17,003 nucleotides of DNA from Bacteroidales bacterium UBA3388 (GCA_002358855.1 DEPQ01000038.1:1-17003), one strand, 5' to 3'. Shown: positions 8,101-15,471, counted from the stretch's first letter. The notes: generated from the sequence alone by a model not told the origin. Made by a program: numbers and translations.

Positions 8101-9413
8101 GTTTGAGAATTAGAAGTCTTTTGGAAAGTCTTAAACAAAAGTCCAATAAACAAAAGTCTATTCAACCTTTTGTTGATACAAAGATTTTTGATTTAGAGGA
8201 TAAGCATAGAACAATTCTTGCACCATTTTTTACCGATTATGCTTCTCCTTTATTACCAGAGGTCTTTGCCTTGAGTGGTTATAAGTTAGAGGTGCTTCCT
8301 CTAAGTGATAAAAAGTCGGCTGATTTAGGCTTGCAATATTCTAATAATGAGGTTTGTTATCCTGCAACTCTTATTGTAGGCGATATGATTAAGGCATTGA
8401 GTTCTGGAAAATATGATTTGAATACAACGGCTGTTGGAATTACTCAAACAGGTGGTCAATGTAGAGCATCGAATTATTATCCTGTTATACGTAAAGCACT
8501 TGTTGATGCAGGTTTTGAGCAAGTGCCTGTTATTTCTGCTGCAATGTCGAGCAATGTAAGAAGCAATCAACCGGGCTTTAAACTCGATTTTAAAAATATT
8601 GCAGTAATTGCTTTTGATGCAATATTGTTTGGCGATTGTCTTTCTAAACTTTATCATTCTACTGCTGTAAGAATAGAAAATCCTTCTTTGGCATTGGATT
8701 TGAAAAATCAATATTTACAAGAAGCAAAACCTATTGTATTGAAAAAAGACCGTAAAGGATTGATTGCTTTGCTTAAAAATGCGGTGAAAGAATTTAATAA
8801 ATTATTGCCAAACGAATATTTGGAACGCAAAAAAGTCGGAATAGTTGGAGAAATCTTCTTGAAATTCCACCCTTTTGCTAATCAAAATATTGTTGCGTGG
8901 TTGATGAGTCAAAAAATAGAGGTAATTCCTCCGACTTTAACTCCTTTTATGACACAATTCTTTGTAAATAGAGATAGTAAACTTAAAAATAATGTTGATA
9001 CTTCTTCTATTCCTAACCCTATAATGAAGCTGTTGTATGTTTTAGTAAAGAAAGAAATAGAGAAATTCAACAATATCATTTCTAAGTTTAAGTATTATTC
9101 CCCAATAGAAGATATTTATGAATTGGCAGATGAGGTTAAAAATATTATTCCTTTGATTGCTCAGTTTGGAGAAGGCTGGGTTTTGCCCGCGGAGATTGTT
9201 TCTTTGGCACGTAACAAAGCAGATGGTGTGATAAGTCTTCAACCTTTTGGCTGTATTGCAAATCATATTATCAGCAAAGGTGTTGAGAATAAGATAAAAC
9301 AACTATATCCTGATTTAAGTCTGCTTTCTTTGGATTTCGATTCGGGGGTAAGTGAGGTAAATGTTGTTAATCGTTTGATGTTATTAAAGGATTCTATGTC
9401 TAAAAAAGCATAA
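5172..9413 (+). CDS. Giant acyl-CoA dehydratase activase / dehydratase-like fusion
   Basis: A 1413-residue cytoplasmic protein of the 2-hydroxyacyl-CoA dehydratase activator (BadF/BadG/HgdC) group. Activase module 1 (about 1-270) has the ATPase motifs GIDIGSTTAK and DIGGEDSK, plus cysteines C126 (GNCAGGTG) and C165 (RCGVF). Module 2 (about 322-580) repeats this layout with GLDSGSTTTK, DIGGQDMK, C449 and C488, again 39 residues apart. In HgdC the equivalent cysteines hold a [4Fe-4S] cluster between two subunits, so one chain may form a pseudo-dimer. A cysteine group C606, C609, C613, C632 follows. Residues about 668-985 and 1015-1413 resemble two DUF2229/HgdB-like dehydratase modules, each with an NExC[FY]PAxL element (C719, C1062) and an FGC element (C941, C1361). 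The probable chemistry is ATP-driven low-potential electron transfer to iron-sulfur modules. The substrate is unknown. It is co-transcribed with the TetR gene. Confidence 0.85.
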   Translation: MYKLGIDIGSTTAKAVVVNNKKEIVYSNYLRHNADIKGTLLNILESIKTQLGSEIELEIIITGSAGFGISERLNVPFIQEVIAVSNFVMHFSMDINSIIDIGGEDSKIIFFNKASSLPTMRMNGNCAGGTGAFIDQMALILGVSVDELDALAQNSKHIYPIASRCGVFSKTDVQNLVARGVSKQDIAVSIFNAIALQVVSSLSKGMQIVPKILFCGGPLTYIKSLREAFARVLSLEEKDFITLENSNLIPAMGCVFTNGEKGLVININQLIENIKTISTTSKQESNRLEAIFNSEQELKEWREDKAKGEKVKSLKDFSGDCFLGLDSGSTTTKLVLTDKESNIIFSDYSRNGGNALNAVEQAIDRMNKACQENNATINIVSACSTGYGEELIKTAFSMEYSVVETIAHYKAAKTLCPEVDFILDIGGQDMKALFIEDGVLNKIELNEACSSGCGSFIENFANSLSYPVAEFAQIACLAKNPCDLGTRCTVFMNSKVKQSLREGASVADISAGLSYSVVKNCLYKVLKLNSLDIGKNIVVQGGTMRNDSIVKALENMLGLKVYRSQTPELMGAYGCAIYAKENYEKQNIATTFSQKVSSFTSKEINCKGCENQCLVTKYVFENNKAYHSGNKCEKIFSSKAEEEKGDNIYTYKLERVFENPPLANPKMQLGVPRVLNMFEDFPFWKAFFSSLDIDLVLSELSTYSNYEKGLRQVMSENICFPAKLVHSHIDNLIAKGLKRIFFPYVVFEKKESEDVANSYNCPIVSSYSVLIKSQMSVYDNSEVKIDNPVFTFKDKKLLLKNCETYIKTLCKENKDLKYSSTQIKNAVNKGLEAQSKFEQDMQAKAEEYFEKAKANNIPIILLAARPYHTDSLIQHKLSDIISSLGACVISDDIVRLNNDFDMQDTYMLSQWTYMNRIVKAAKWVCEQNNEVNYAQITSFGCGPDAFLLDEITNLLKRHNKSCTIIKVDDINNVGSMRLRIRSLLESLKQKSNKQKSIQPFVDTKIFDLEDKHRTILAPFFTDYASPLLPEVFALSGYKLEVLPLSDKKSADLGLQYSNNEVCYPATLIVGDMIKALSSGKYDLNTTAVGITQTGGQCRASNYYPVIRKALVDAGFEQVPVISAAMSSNVRSNQPGFKLDFKNIAVIAFDAILFGDCLSKLYHSTAVRIENPSLALDLKNQYLQEAKPIVLKKDRKGLIALLKNAVKEFNKLLPNEYLERKKVGIVGEIFLKFHPFANQNIVAWLMSQKIEVIPPTLTPFMTQFFVNRDSKLKNNVDTSSIPNPIMKLLYVLVKKEIEKFNNIISKFKYYSPIEDIYELADEVKNIIPLIAQFGEGWVLPAEIVSLARNKADGVISLQPFGCIANHIISKGVENKIKQLYPDLSLLSLDFDSGVSEVNVVNRLMLLKDSMSKKA

Positions 9414-9440
9414 AAAATAATGTTTCTAATAGAAAATTTG

Positions 9441-9448
9441 TATTTTTG
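9441..9448 (+). promoter_or_regulatory. -7 box before the exported-protein/ftsK/lolA operon
   Basis: TATTTTTG, followed by CAG, fits TAnnTTTG and resembles the TetR promoter. Transcription should begin near 9455. This is after the ATG at 9446, so the start at 9485 must be the true one for the downstream gene. The region where a -33 box is expected (around 9421-9425) is T-rich. Confidence 0.6.
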
Positions 9449-9484
9449 CAGATTAGAATTGAATATTTTAAAAAATTAGTAAGT

Positions 9485-10180
9485 ATGAAAAAACACATTT
9501 TTTTGTTTGCACTTTTAGTTAGTGCATTCACATTAGGTTTGCAAGCTCAACAAGGTAAATGGGCTGGAACAATTAAGTATCAATTAACTTGGAGTGGCGA
9601 TGTTCCACAAGGATTACCTGGGGAATATGAAGTAAAGGTATTTGAAGAAAAAACCAAATACATGGATATGACAATGGGTGCTATGGTTTTGACAGATGCT
9701 CAAAAGAAAACAGCAACTCTTATGTTTGATTTTTCTCAAATTCCATTGGAAGATGTTTCTGGAAAATGGTATATAAGAGAAAAAATGCCAGATTCAGCTT
9801 TCACAGCAGTAACTTATAACTTCACAGGTAAGACAAAAGATATGGCAGGAAAGACTGCTCACGAAGTTGTTGCAACTTATAAAAACGCAGAAAACGTTGA
9901 AGAAACAGAAACTTTCTGGGCTTGCAAGGATTTAGGTCCTTCTCTTGAAATGATGAACTATCCAGGATTGAAAGCAATGCCTTTTGAATACACTGTTCAA
10001 TATGCAGAAACTCTTTCTTGTACTTTCACTGCTGTTGAAGTAATTGACGGAAAAGTTAAAAAGACCGACTTGCTTTTAGAAACAGGATATGAAGAACTTA
10101 CTATGGAAGAATTCCAAGAAAAGATACAAATTCTTCAAGAAGCAATGGGTGGCGGAGCAGGAGCAGAAGAAGATTTTTAA
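9485..10180 (+). CDS. Exported protein of unknown function (possibly DUF4412-like)
   Basis: The frame is open from an ATG at 9446, but that codon lies within or right beside the promoter. The ATG at 9485 gives a clean signal peptide (MKKHIFLFALLVSAFTLGLQA, cleavage before QQGKWAG), so I choose it; the protein is then 231 residues. The mature part is soluble and strand-rich, with no catalytic motif I recognise. GLPGEYEVKVFEEKTKY followed by short strands resembles Bacteroidota periplasmic DUF4412- or GLPGLI-type proteins, but the match is weak. The C-terminus is a short helix ending in a glycine/acid-rich tail (GGGAGAEEDF). It is first in a tight unit with ftsK (21 bp gap) and the lolA-like gene, so an envelope role is plausible. 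I cannot assign a function. Confidence 0.8.
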   Translation: MKKHIFLFALLVSAFTLGLQAQQGKWAGTIKYQLTWSGDVPQGLPGEYEVKVFEEKTKYMDMTMGAMVLTDAQKKTATLMFDFSQIPLEDVSGKWYIREKMPDSAFTAVTYNFTGKTKDMAGKTAHEVVATYKNAENVEETETFWACKDLGPSLEMMNYPGLKAMPFEYTVQYAETLSCTFTAVEVIDGKVKKTDLLLETGYEELTMEEFQEKIQILQEAMGGGAGAEEDF

Positions 10181-10201
10181 TAAATAAGGATTAAATAAAT
10201 A

Positions 10202-12556
10202 ATGCGAAAGACAAAGGATAAAAAAACAAAGAAAGCCCAAAATAGTACTAATAAGAGTTCACTTTCTTCTTTCGTTAAAAGTGAGCAATTCCCAAAAACA
10301 ATAGGTGTTATTGTTGCTATTTTTACGGTATTTTGTTTTGTATCCTTTGTCTCTTTTTATTTTTCTTGGTTTACACAAGCAAATCTTGACGTAAAGAATT
10401 GGTGTGGACCAATAGGTGCAAGAGTTGCTGAATTTTTTATTTGCAACACTTTTGGAATAGCCTCATTTGGATTTCTTATACTTCTTTTCTTTGCTGTTTT
10501 GAGACTGTTTAAAGCAGAGATTAACAATATTGCAAAATGGATTGTTAGCGTAATTGTTATTATGCTATGGTTTTCTTGTTTTATTGGTTTTCTTGTTGTT
10601 GGATTTCCTACAACCTTTGCAAGTTTAGATGTATTTGCAGGTGTTGTTGGCATAATGGTTAATCAATGGCTTGTAAATATAATAGGGACTTTTGGTACTG
10701 CATTATTTAATTTGGCATTTACAATTCTTTTCCCAAAAATTCTTTTCAATGTTAGTTATTCTTTTGTAAGAAAGTTTTGGAATAGTTTAAAGGATAAGGA
10801 ATTTAGCCAAACACCTCAAAGCGAAAAACCAAAGAAAGAAAAGAAAATAGAGCCAAAACCACAAGAAGAAAAAATAGAACAAATTCCTGCTGTTATAGAA
10901 TTTGATATTGAACCTCAAAAACAAGAAGAGGAAGAAGAAAATCTTGAGGTAGAATTTGAAATTCAAGAACAACCACAAGAAGAAGAGGAAGTTTTTGAAG
11001 AGGAAGAAGCATTTGAAGAGGAGGAAATGGAGCATTATGGAATAGATACGCCATACGATCCAAAATTAGAACTATCTTCTTTTGTTTCTCCAACGGTTGA
11101 TATATTGATTGATTACGAAAAGAATAATAAAGTAATTGATGAAAAGGAATTACTCTCAAATAAAGACAGAATTGTAAACACTCTAAGAAACTATAAGATA
11201 GATATTGTAAAAATATCTGCTACTCCCGGTCCTACTGTAACGCTTTACGAAATTGTACCTGCACCAGGAACAAGAATAAATAAGATTAAAAACCTTGAAG
11301 ATGACATTGCTCTTAGTCTTTCGGCTTTGGGTATAAGAATAATTGCGCCTATACCAGGCAAAGGAACGATTGGTATAGAAGTTCCTAATTTTAATCCTCA
11401 AATTGTATCGATGAAAACAATGCTTACTTCGCCTCAGTTTGTGGATACAAAATATGAATTACCTATTGCGATAGGAAAAACAATTTCTTCTGAACCTTAC
11501 GTTGCCGATCTTGCGAAAATGCCACACTTACTTATGGCAGGAGCAACAGGACAAGGTAAATCCGTAGGTTTAAATGCTATTATATCTTCTCTATTATTTA
11601 AAAAACACCCTTGCGATTTGAAATTCGTAATGGTTGATCCAAAGAAAGTGGAACTATCTCTTTATTCAAAAATAGAAAGACACTATTTAGCAAAATTACC
11701 CGATAGCGAAGAAGCAATAATAACCGATGTTAAAAAGGTTGTTCGCACACTTAATTCTCTATGTATTGAGATGGACCAACGCTATGACCTTTTAAAAATA
11801 GCAGGCTGTAAAAAGATAACAGAATATAATGCGAAATTCTGTTCAAGACGTCTTCTTCCAACCGAAGGTCATAGATATATGCCATATATTGTGCTTGTGA
11901 TAGATGAGTTTGCCGATTTAATTATGACAGCAGGCAAAGAAATAGAAATGCCTATTGCACGTCTTGCACAACTTGCACGTGCCGTAGGAATACATCTAAT
12001 AATTGCAACACAACGTCCAACAGTAAACATCATCACAGGAACAATTAAAGCCAACTTCCCTGCAAGAATCGCCTTTAAAGTAAGTAGTAGGGTTGATAGT
12101 AAAACAATTCTTGACACCTCAGGAGCAGAACAACTAATAGGACGAGGAGATATGCTTATATCAGCAGGAAGTGATTTAATACGTCTTCAATGTGCTTTGA
12201 TAGATACAGAAGAAATTGAACAATTATCAGAATATATAGGTTCACAACGAGGATTTGACGAAACATTCCTTTTGCCTGAATACTTAGATGAAACATCTGA
12301 GCCAAGCAAAGAAGTAGATATGAAACAACTTGATCCTAAATTTGAAGAATCAGCACGCCTTGTAGTAATGCATCAACACGGAAGCACATCCTTAATCCAA
12401 AGAAAACTATCCTTAGGCTACAATAGAGCAGGCAGAATCATCGATCAATTAGAAGCAGCAGGCATAGTTGGACCATTTGAAGGAAGTAAAGCAAGAGAAG
12501 TTCTTGTCAAAACCGAAGTAGAACTAAATGAAATTTTAAAAGAATACCTAAAATAG
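10202..12556 (+). CDS. ftsK: FtsK/SpoIIIE DNA translocase
   Basis: A septum-located ATP-driven DNA pump that moves chromosome termini during division. Its 784 residues follow the family order. There are about four membrane segments (roughly 33-55, 79-103, 111-134 and 155-178). An acidic, low-complexity linker (about 207-277) carries runs of glutamate. The alpha/beta motor has Walker A GATGQGKS at 447-454 and Walker B IVLVIDE at 563-569. The C-terminal gamma domain (about 710-775, SARLVVMHQHGSTSLIQRKL) is the winged helix that reads KOPS-type polarity sequences. The linker is short compared with that of E. coli FtsK, as is usual outside the Gammaproteobacteria. It is followed after 5 bp by the LolA-like gene, a neighbour pair I consider common in this phylum. 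Confidence 0.96.
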   Translation: MRKTKDKKTKKAQNSTNKSSLSSFVKSEQFPKTIGVIVAIFTVFCFVSFVSFYFSWFTQANLDVKNWCGPIGARVAEFFICNTFGIASFGFLILLFFAVLRLFKAEINNIAKWIVSVIVIMLWFSCFIGFLVVGFPTTFASLDVFAGVVGIMVNQWLVNIIGTFGTALFNLAFTILFPKILFNVSYSFVRKFWNSLKDKEFSQTPQSEKPKKEKKIEPKPQEEKIEQIPAVIEFDIEPQKQEEEEENLEVEFEIQEQPQEEEEVFEEEEAFEEEEMEHYGIDTPYDPKLELSSFVSPTVDILIDYEKNNKVIDEKELLSNKDRIVNTLRNYKIDIVKISATPGPTVTLYEIVPAPGTRINKIKNLEDDIALSLSALGIRIIAPIPGKGTIGIEVPNFNPQIVSMKTMLTSPQFVDTKYELPIAIGKTISSEPYVADLAKMPHLLMAGATGQGKSVGLNAIISSLLFKKHPCDLKFVMVDPKKVELSLYSKIERHYLAKLPDSEEAIITDVKKVVRTLNSLCIEMDQRYDLLKIAGCKKITEYNAKFCSRRLLPTEGHRYMPYIVLVIDEFADLIMTAGKEIEMPIARLAQLARAVGIHLIIATQRPTVNIITGTIKANFPARIAFKVSSRVDSKTILDTSGAEQLIGRGDMLISAGSDLIRLQCALIDTEEIEQLSEYIGSQRGFDETFLLPEYLDETSEPSKEVDMKQLDPKFEESARLVVMHQHGSTSLIQRKLSLGYNRAGRIIDQLEAAGIVGPFEGSKAREVLVKTEVELNEILKEYLK

Positions 12557-12561
12557 AGAAT

Positions 12562-13209
12562 ATGAAAAAGACCTTAATTTTTCTTATTTGCTTATTTTGT
12601 ATCCATATATCCTTTGCACAAAAACAAATAGTAAACGGAGTAGTAATAGACAAACAAGCAGAAAAAATCATAGAAGCAGTCTCAAAAAAAATTACGACTG
12701 ACTCCCCAATACTCATTGCCTACACAATGACAATTAAAGCAGGCAATAAAACATTAGAAACACAAAAAGGCACACTCCTTTCAAATGGAGCAAAATTCCA
12801 ATTAAAAGCACAAGGATTTGAAGACTATTGCGATGGAACAAATTATTGGCATTACGTAAAAGAAACCTCAGAAGTAGAACTCTCTGTAATAGACCAAACA
12901 AACAACATCTTCAACTTTCCAAACATGATAAAAACTTACTCAAAAGACTTTCGTCCAAAACTAATAAGAGAAGAAGAAACAAATTATGTAATAGATCTTA
13001 TTCCAAAGAAAAGTACTAATGTGTCAAAAATACGAATCATCAGTAATAAAACAACCAATAGACTAAAAGAAATGACAATTCTCGTAAGAGGAGGTAATAC
13101 CTATCAAATAACATTTTCTTCTTACAAACCAAATCAAGCCACTAAAACAAACGATTTTACTTTTCCGATACAAACCTATCCACAAGTTGAGATAATTGAT
13201 CTTAGATAA
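12562..13209 (+). CDS. lolA: LolA-like outer-membrane lipoprotein carrier
   Basis: A 215-residue periplasmic protein. The signal peptide spans residues 1-19 (key elements MKKTLIFLICLF and SFA before QKQ). The mature part has the pattern of the LolA fold: an early helix with AEKIIEAVSKK, then a long run of strands including a GTNYWHYVKETSEVEL segment and a TNRLKEMTILVRGGNTYQITFSSY region (long stretches shortened), ending in VEIIDLR. LolA chaperones lipoproteins from the inner to the outer membrane. Bacteroidota versions are divergent from the E. coli protein, so the exact client range is uncertain. It is last in the operon after ftsK, and no strong terminator is evident. Confidence 0.8.
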   Translation: MKKTLIFLICLFCIHISFAQKQIVNGVVIDKQAEKIIEAVSKKITTDSPILIAYTMTIKAGNKTLETQKGTLLSNGAKFQLKAQGFEDYCDGTNYWHYVKETSEVELSVIDQTNNIFNFPNMIKTYSKDFRPKLIREEETNYVIDLIPKKSTNVSKIRIISNKTTNRLKEMTILVRGGNTYQITFSSYKPNQATKTNDFTFPIQTYPQVEIIDLR

Positions 13210-13315
13210 GGCCGTGAAGTTCCAGATGATTAAACTTCAACAATTATAATAGAGGAAACAAACGACCAAGAAATTGCAATAAAATCTGCTAAGATAATTC
13301 TAAAATAGTAAATTC
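13210..13315. other. Gap between convergent lolA-like and PARG genes
   Basis: This 106-bp gap holds a modest hairpin with 7-bp arms (TGAAGTT at 13215-13221, AACTTCA at 13233-13239) and an 11-base loop. There is no T-run, so it is a doubtful terminator. The lolA reading frame continues past its TAA with coding-like triplets: seven codons, another TAA at 13231-13233 and then 24 more codons to the TAG at 13306-13308. This could be a gene remnant or chance. Confidence 0.3.
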
Positions 13316-14677
13316 TTATTGTGCAAACTCGTTTTTGAAAGGCAAATAGTTGCCTTCATTATTGTGCTTTTTGTAAGAATTATGGTCTTCCAATATTGCA
13401 AAAACAATATGCTTGTATTTATTTAAGAATTCCTCTTCTTCCAAAACTTCATGGAATAAACGAGCAATATGCTTTGGGGGATTATGAAAAGCACCGCAAC
13501 CTAAGGCTCCTAATATCAAAGAATCGTGCTCATGTTTTAAACCGATTCGTAAAATGGTACGAATTTTATGTTTAGTAGGTTCAACTAAATCATCAACAAT
13601 CATACCATTTTCATTTAGCGAAGGATGATTTAAGGCTGCAACTGTAATAAACGCTATTTCGCGAGTTTTTGACATTAATTTATAACCTGTTTTTTCGCTC
13701 TCACGAAACACACTAACGCAAGGTGAATACACTCCTCCGAAATTTTTGTCCAAAGGGTATTGAAATTTAGACTTTTTTATATTATATTCTTCCGCGTATG
13801 AAGCAAACTGATACAAAGAATGGAAAATATTTGTCCTTCGAAAAATACCTTCTTCTTGTGCCCCAGAACCGCTAATTACTCCTCCTCCAGGATTTTGACG
13901 ATTAGCCATATTTAAAATAGCAGGGTTATAACCCATATCCAATAATCTTATACCTTCTTTGATGCAATCAGCATTCACAACTTCAATAAAAGTATGTTGT
14001 GGATTTGCTTTAATGTTATCAATATTAAAAGCAGTTGAGTAAAAGCATGTACCTTCAAACGTTTTCTCTGTTTTGTCAAAATATACTTTGCAACCCTCCT
14101 CTGTATAGTAAAATCCGTTATTGACAAGTTTTATTGTATTTTTAAATTCATTTATACGTAAACTTTTTATCTTGTAATAATTATGAGAATTTCCATTTTT
14201 TAATTCTTGCATTAAAGGGATATATTTTTCAAGAAAATCTTTTTTAGAATCCCATGTATAATTGGATTGTTGAAGATAAGGGATATTTTCTTCAATCACT
14301 TGAACAAAATCCTCAGGCAGTAAGATGTTTTCAATCTCTATTGCTTTGGTGAATAGGGGTGCAATTTCATTGGGTGAAAAACCTGCTATGCCACAACCAA
14401 TTCTTGTTACTAAAAAAGTGTATTCTTTATTTGATAAAGCAAATTCAATGAATTCATCAACGTATGGCTTAATTTCATCAACACCTCCGTGCATTGTTGG
14501 AATGCCATAAGAATTTCCTTGTATGCCAACGCCTTTTCCCCATTGGGCACCAAATTTCTGATAAGCAACACGAGCAGCTCCTCCTCCGTGAAGGCCATCG
14601 AGGTTGCTACCAAATACAAATATTTCATTATTTTCAAGACTTGTAATTTTATTTGGAGTAAATTTTCTATTATACAT
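13316..14677 (-). CDS. Two-domain macrodomain-like protein with bacterial PARG signature
   Basis: A 453-residue cytoplasmic protein. The C-terminal part (about 170-440) matches the TIGR02452/DUF2263 family (microbial PARG catalytic domain). It carries the poly(ADP-ribose) glycohydrolase signature GGG-x7-QEE: G264-G266 and Q274-E275-E276, within NPGGGVISGSGAQEEG. A LGALGCGAFHNPP loop follows at about 391-401. The catalytic glutamate is present, so the domain should hydrolyse ADP-ribose polymers or conjugates. The N-terminal part (about 12-125) has VFGSNLDGLHGGGAARVA and RIGCGIAGFSPNEIAPLF (shortened in meaning to FGSN, HGGGAA and GCGIAGF). This resembles another small macrodomain-like family often seen on its own in phages and bacteria. 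It lies 13 bp after the Nudix regulator, so both are probably one operon. Which ADP-ribosylated target it acts on is unknown. Confidence 0.85.
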   Translation of the reverse strand: MYNRKFTPNKITSLENNEIFVFGSNLDGLHGGGAARVAYQKFGAQWGKGVGIQGNSYGIPTMHGGVDEIKPYVDEFIEFALSNKEYTFLVTRIGCGIAGFSPNEIAPLFTKAIEIENILLPEDFVQVIEENIPYLQQSNYTWDSKKDFLEKYIPLMQELKNGNSHNYYKIKSLRINEFKNTIKLVNNGFYYTEEGCKVYFDKTEKTFEGTCFYSTAFNIDNIKANPQHTFIEVVNADCIKEGIRLLDMGYNPAILNMANRQNPGGGVISGSGAQEEGIFRRTNIFHSLYQFASYAEEYNIKKSKFQYPLDKNFGGVYSPCVSVFRESEKTGYKLMSKTREIAFITVAALNHPSLNENGMIVDDLVEPTKHKIRTILRIGLKHEHDSLILGALGCGAFHNPPKHIARLFHEVLEEEEFLNKYKHIVFAILEDHNSYKKHNNEGNYLPFKNEFAQ

Positions 14678-14690
14678 AAATTTAAGTTTT

Positions 14691-15383
14691 TTAAAATTCT
14701 AATCTAAATCCTTTTTGTTTTAATTCTGCATATTTTTTTGCATTAAAGCGATACTTAATCGGCGTACGGCGAGAAGTATTCTTTGGACGCTCTTCTGCTT
14801 CCGAAAGAATACCGAGTTTAAGCATTTTATTGTAGAAATTCCTTCTATCAAATTTCATTTCCAATATAGCTTCGTAGAGATTTTGTAGGGCACTCATCGT
14901 AAAGATTTCAGGTAATAATTCAAATCCAATAGGCTCAAAACAAATTCTTTCTTTCAAACGATTAACTGCCATACGCAAAATCCTATCGTGATCAAAGGCA
15001 AGACTCGGGATTTCGTTCATTGCAAACCATTGAGCCGACATTGCGTCATCTCCACCTTTTACTTCTTCTAAACGAACTAAAGCATAATGAGCTACGGTAA
15101 TTACTCGCTCGCGTGGATCACGATTTACGTCAGAGAAAGTGTAGAATTGCTCCACCGAAGTTGTTTTTAAACCTGTTTCTTCCTCCAATTCACGTTTTGC
15201 ACACTCTTCTACAGTTTCATCAATCTGCATAAATCCACCAGGGAAAGCCCATTTGTCTTTGTAAGGCTCAATTCCTCGCTGAATTAACAGCACTTTAATA
15301 GCTACACCATCAAATCCGAAAATCACACAGTCAGAAGTAACGGCAGGATGTGGGTATTTGTAACAAAAATTTTGAGAATTCAT
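14691..15383 (-). CDS. Nudix hydrolase-type transcriptional regulator (NrtR-like)
   Basis: A 230-residue protein with an N-terminal Nudix domain (about 14-135) and a C-terminal winged helix (about 155-230; FTMSALQNLYEAIL, then DRRNFYNKMLKLG). This layout defines the NrtR/AraR-type Nudix regulators, whose studied members bind ADP-ribose or sugars and control NAD or sugar-use genes. The Nudix box at residues 50-72 fits Gx5Ex7REUxEExGU fully (G50, E56, R64, E65, E68, E69, G71). Many pure regulators have lost it, so this protein may also hydrolyse its ligand. A -7 box at 15407-15414 and a dyad overlapping it (15391-15409) suggest autorepression. The next gene encodes a PARG-type enzyme that could release ADP-ribose, making ADP-ribose the simplest ligand guess. 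A sugar-responsive role cannot be excluded. Confidence 0.88.
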   Translation of the reverse strand: MNSQNFCYKYPHPAVTSDCVIFGFDGVAIKVLLIQRGIEPYKDKWAFPGGFMQIDETVEECAKRELEEETGLKTTSVEQFYTFSDVNRDPRERVITVAHYALVRLEEVKGGDDAMSAQWFAMNEIPSLAFDHDRILRMAVNRLKERICFEPIGFELLPEIFTMSALQNLYEAILEMKFDRRNFYNKMLKLGILSEAEERPKNTSRRTPIKYRFNAKKYAELKQKGFRLEF

Positions 15384-15390
15384 ATCCTTA

Positions 15391-15409
15391 TTGCGTTAAT
15401 TTGACGCAA
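15391..15409. promoter_or_regulatory. Candidate Nudix-regulator operator, site 1
   Basis: TTGCGTTAATTTGACGCAA has perfect 6-bp outer arms (TTGCGT/ACGCAA). Including inner positions, 16 of 19 bases agree with its reverse complement. It lies 7 bp before the Nudix start codon and overlaps the promoter's -7 box by three bases, so a bound dimer would block initiation. Confidence 0.6.
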
Positions 15410-15414
15410 AATTA
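15407..15414 (-). promoter_or_regulatory. -7 box of the Nudix-PARG operon
   Basis: On the minus strand this is TAATTTTG followed by C, a perfect TAnnTTTG match, with the same flanks as the M28 promoter. A TTG at 15437-15435 (minus strand) is 20 bp upstream, the expected -33 spacing. The short leader means the operon starts only about 20 bases before the start codon. Confidence 0.65.
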
Positions 15415-15442
15415 TAAAGAATAATTGAGCAAAACAACTATT

Positions 15443-15461
15443 TTGTGTAATTTTTACGCAG
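15443..15461. promoter_or_regulatory. Candidate Nudix-regulator operator, site 2
   Basis: TTGTGTAATTTTTACGCAG matches site 1 at 14 of 19 positions and keeps the TTGnGT...ACGCA half-sites. It starts exactly 52 bp from site 1, about five helical turns, so both sites face the same side of the DNA. It lies just upstream of the putative -33 element. Confidence 0.45.
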
Positions 15462-15471
15462 TTTTATTAAA

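Noticed and set aside
8325..8711. 128-codon minus-strand frame inside the activase gene
   Set aside because: It is antisense to conserved dehydratase-module motifs, and the composition is that of a shadow frame.
9446..9484. Longer N-terminus for the exported protein, starting at 9446
   Set aside because: It would place the start codon in or beside the promoter -7 box and bury a clean signal peptide that begins at 9485.
10990..11030. GAAGAGGAA-type repeats as a DNA repeat element
   Set aside because: They encode the acidic linker of FtsK, which is normal for the family.
10787..11159. Minus-strand frames opposite the FtsK linker
   Set aside because: They are a by-product of the glutamate-rich linker codons, giving leucine/phenylalanine-rich nonsense on the other strand.
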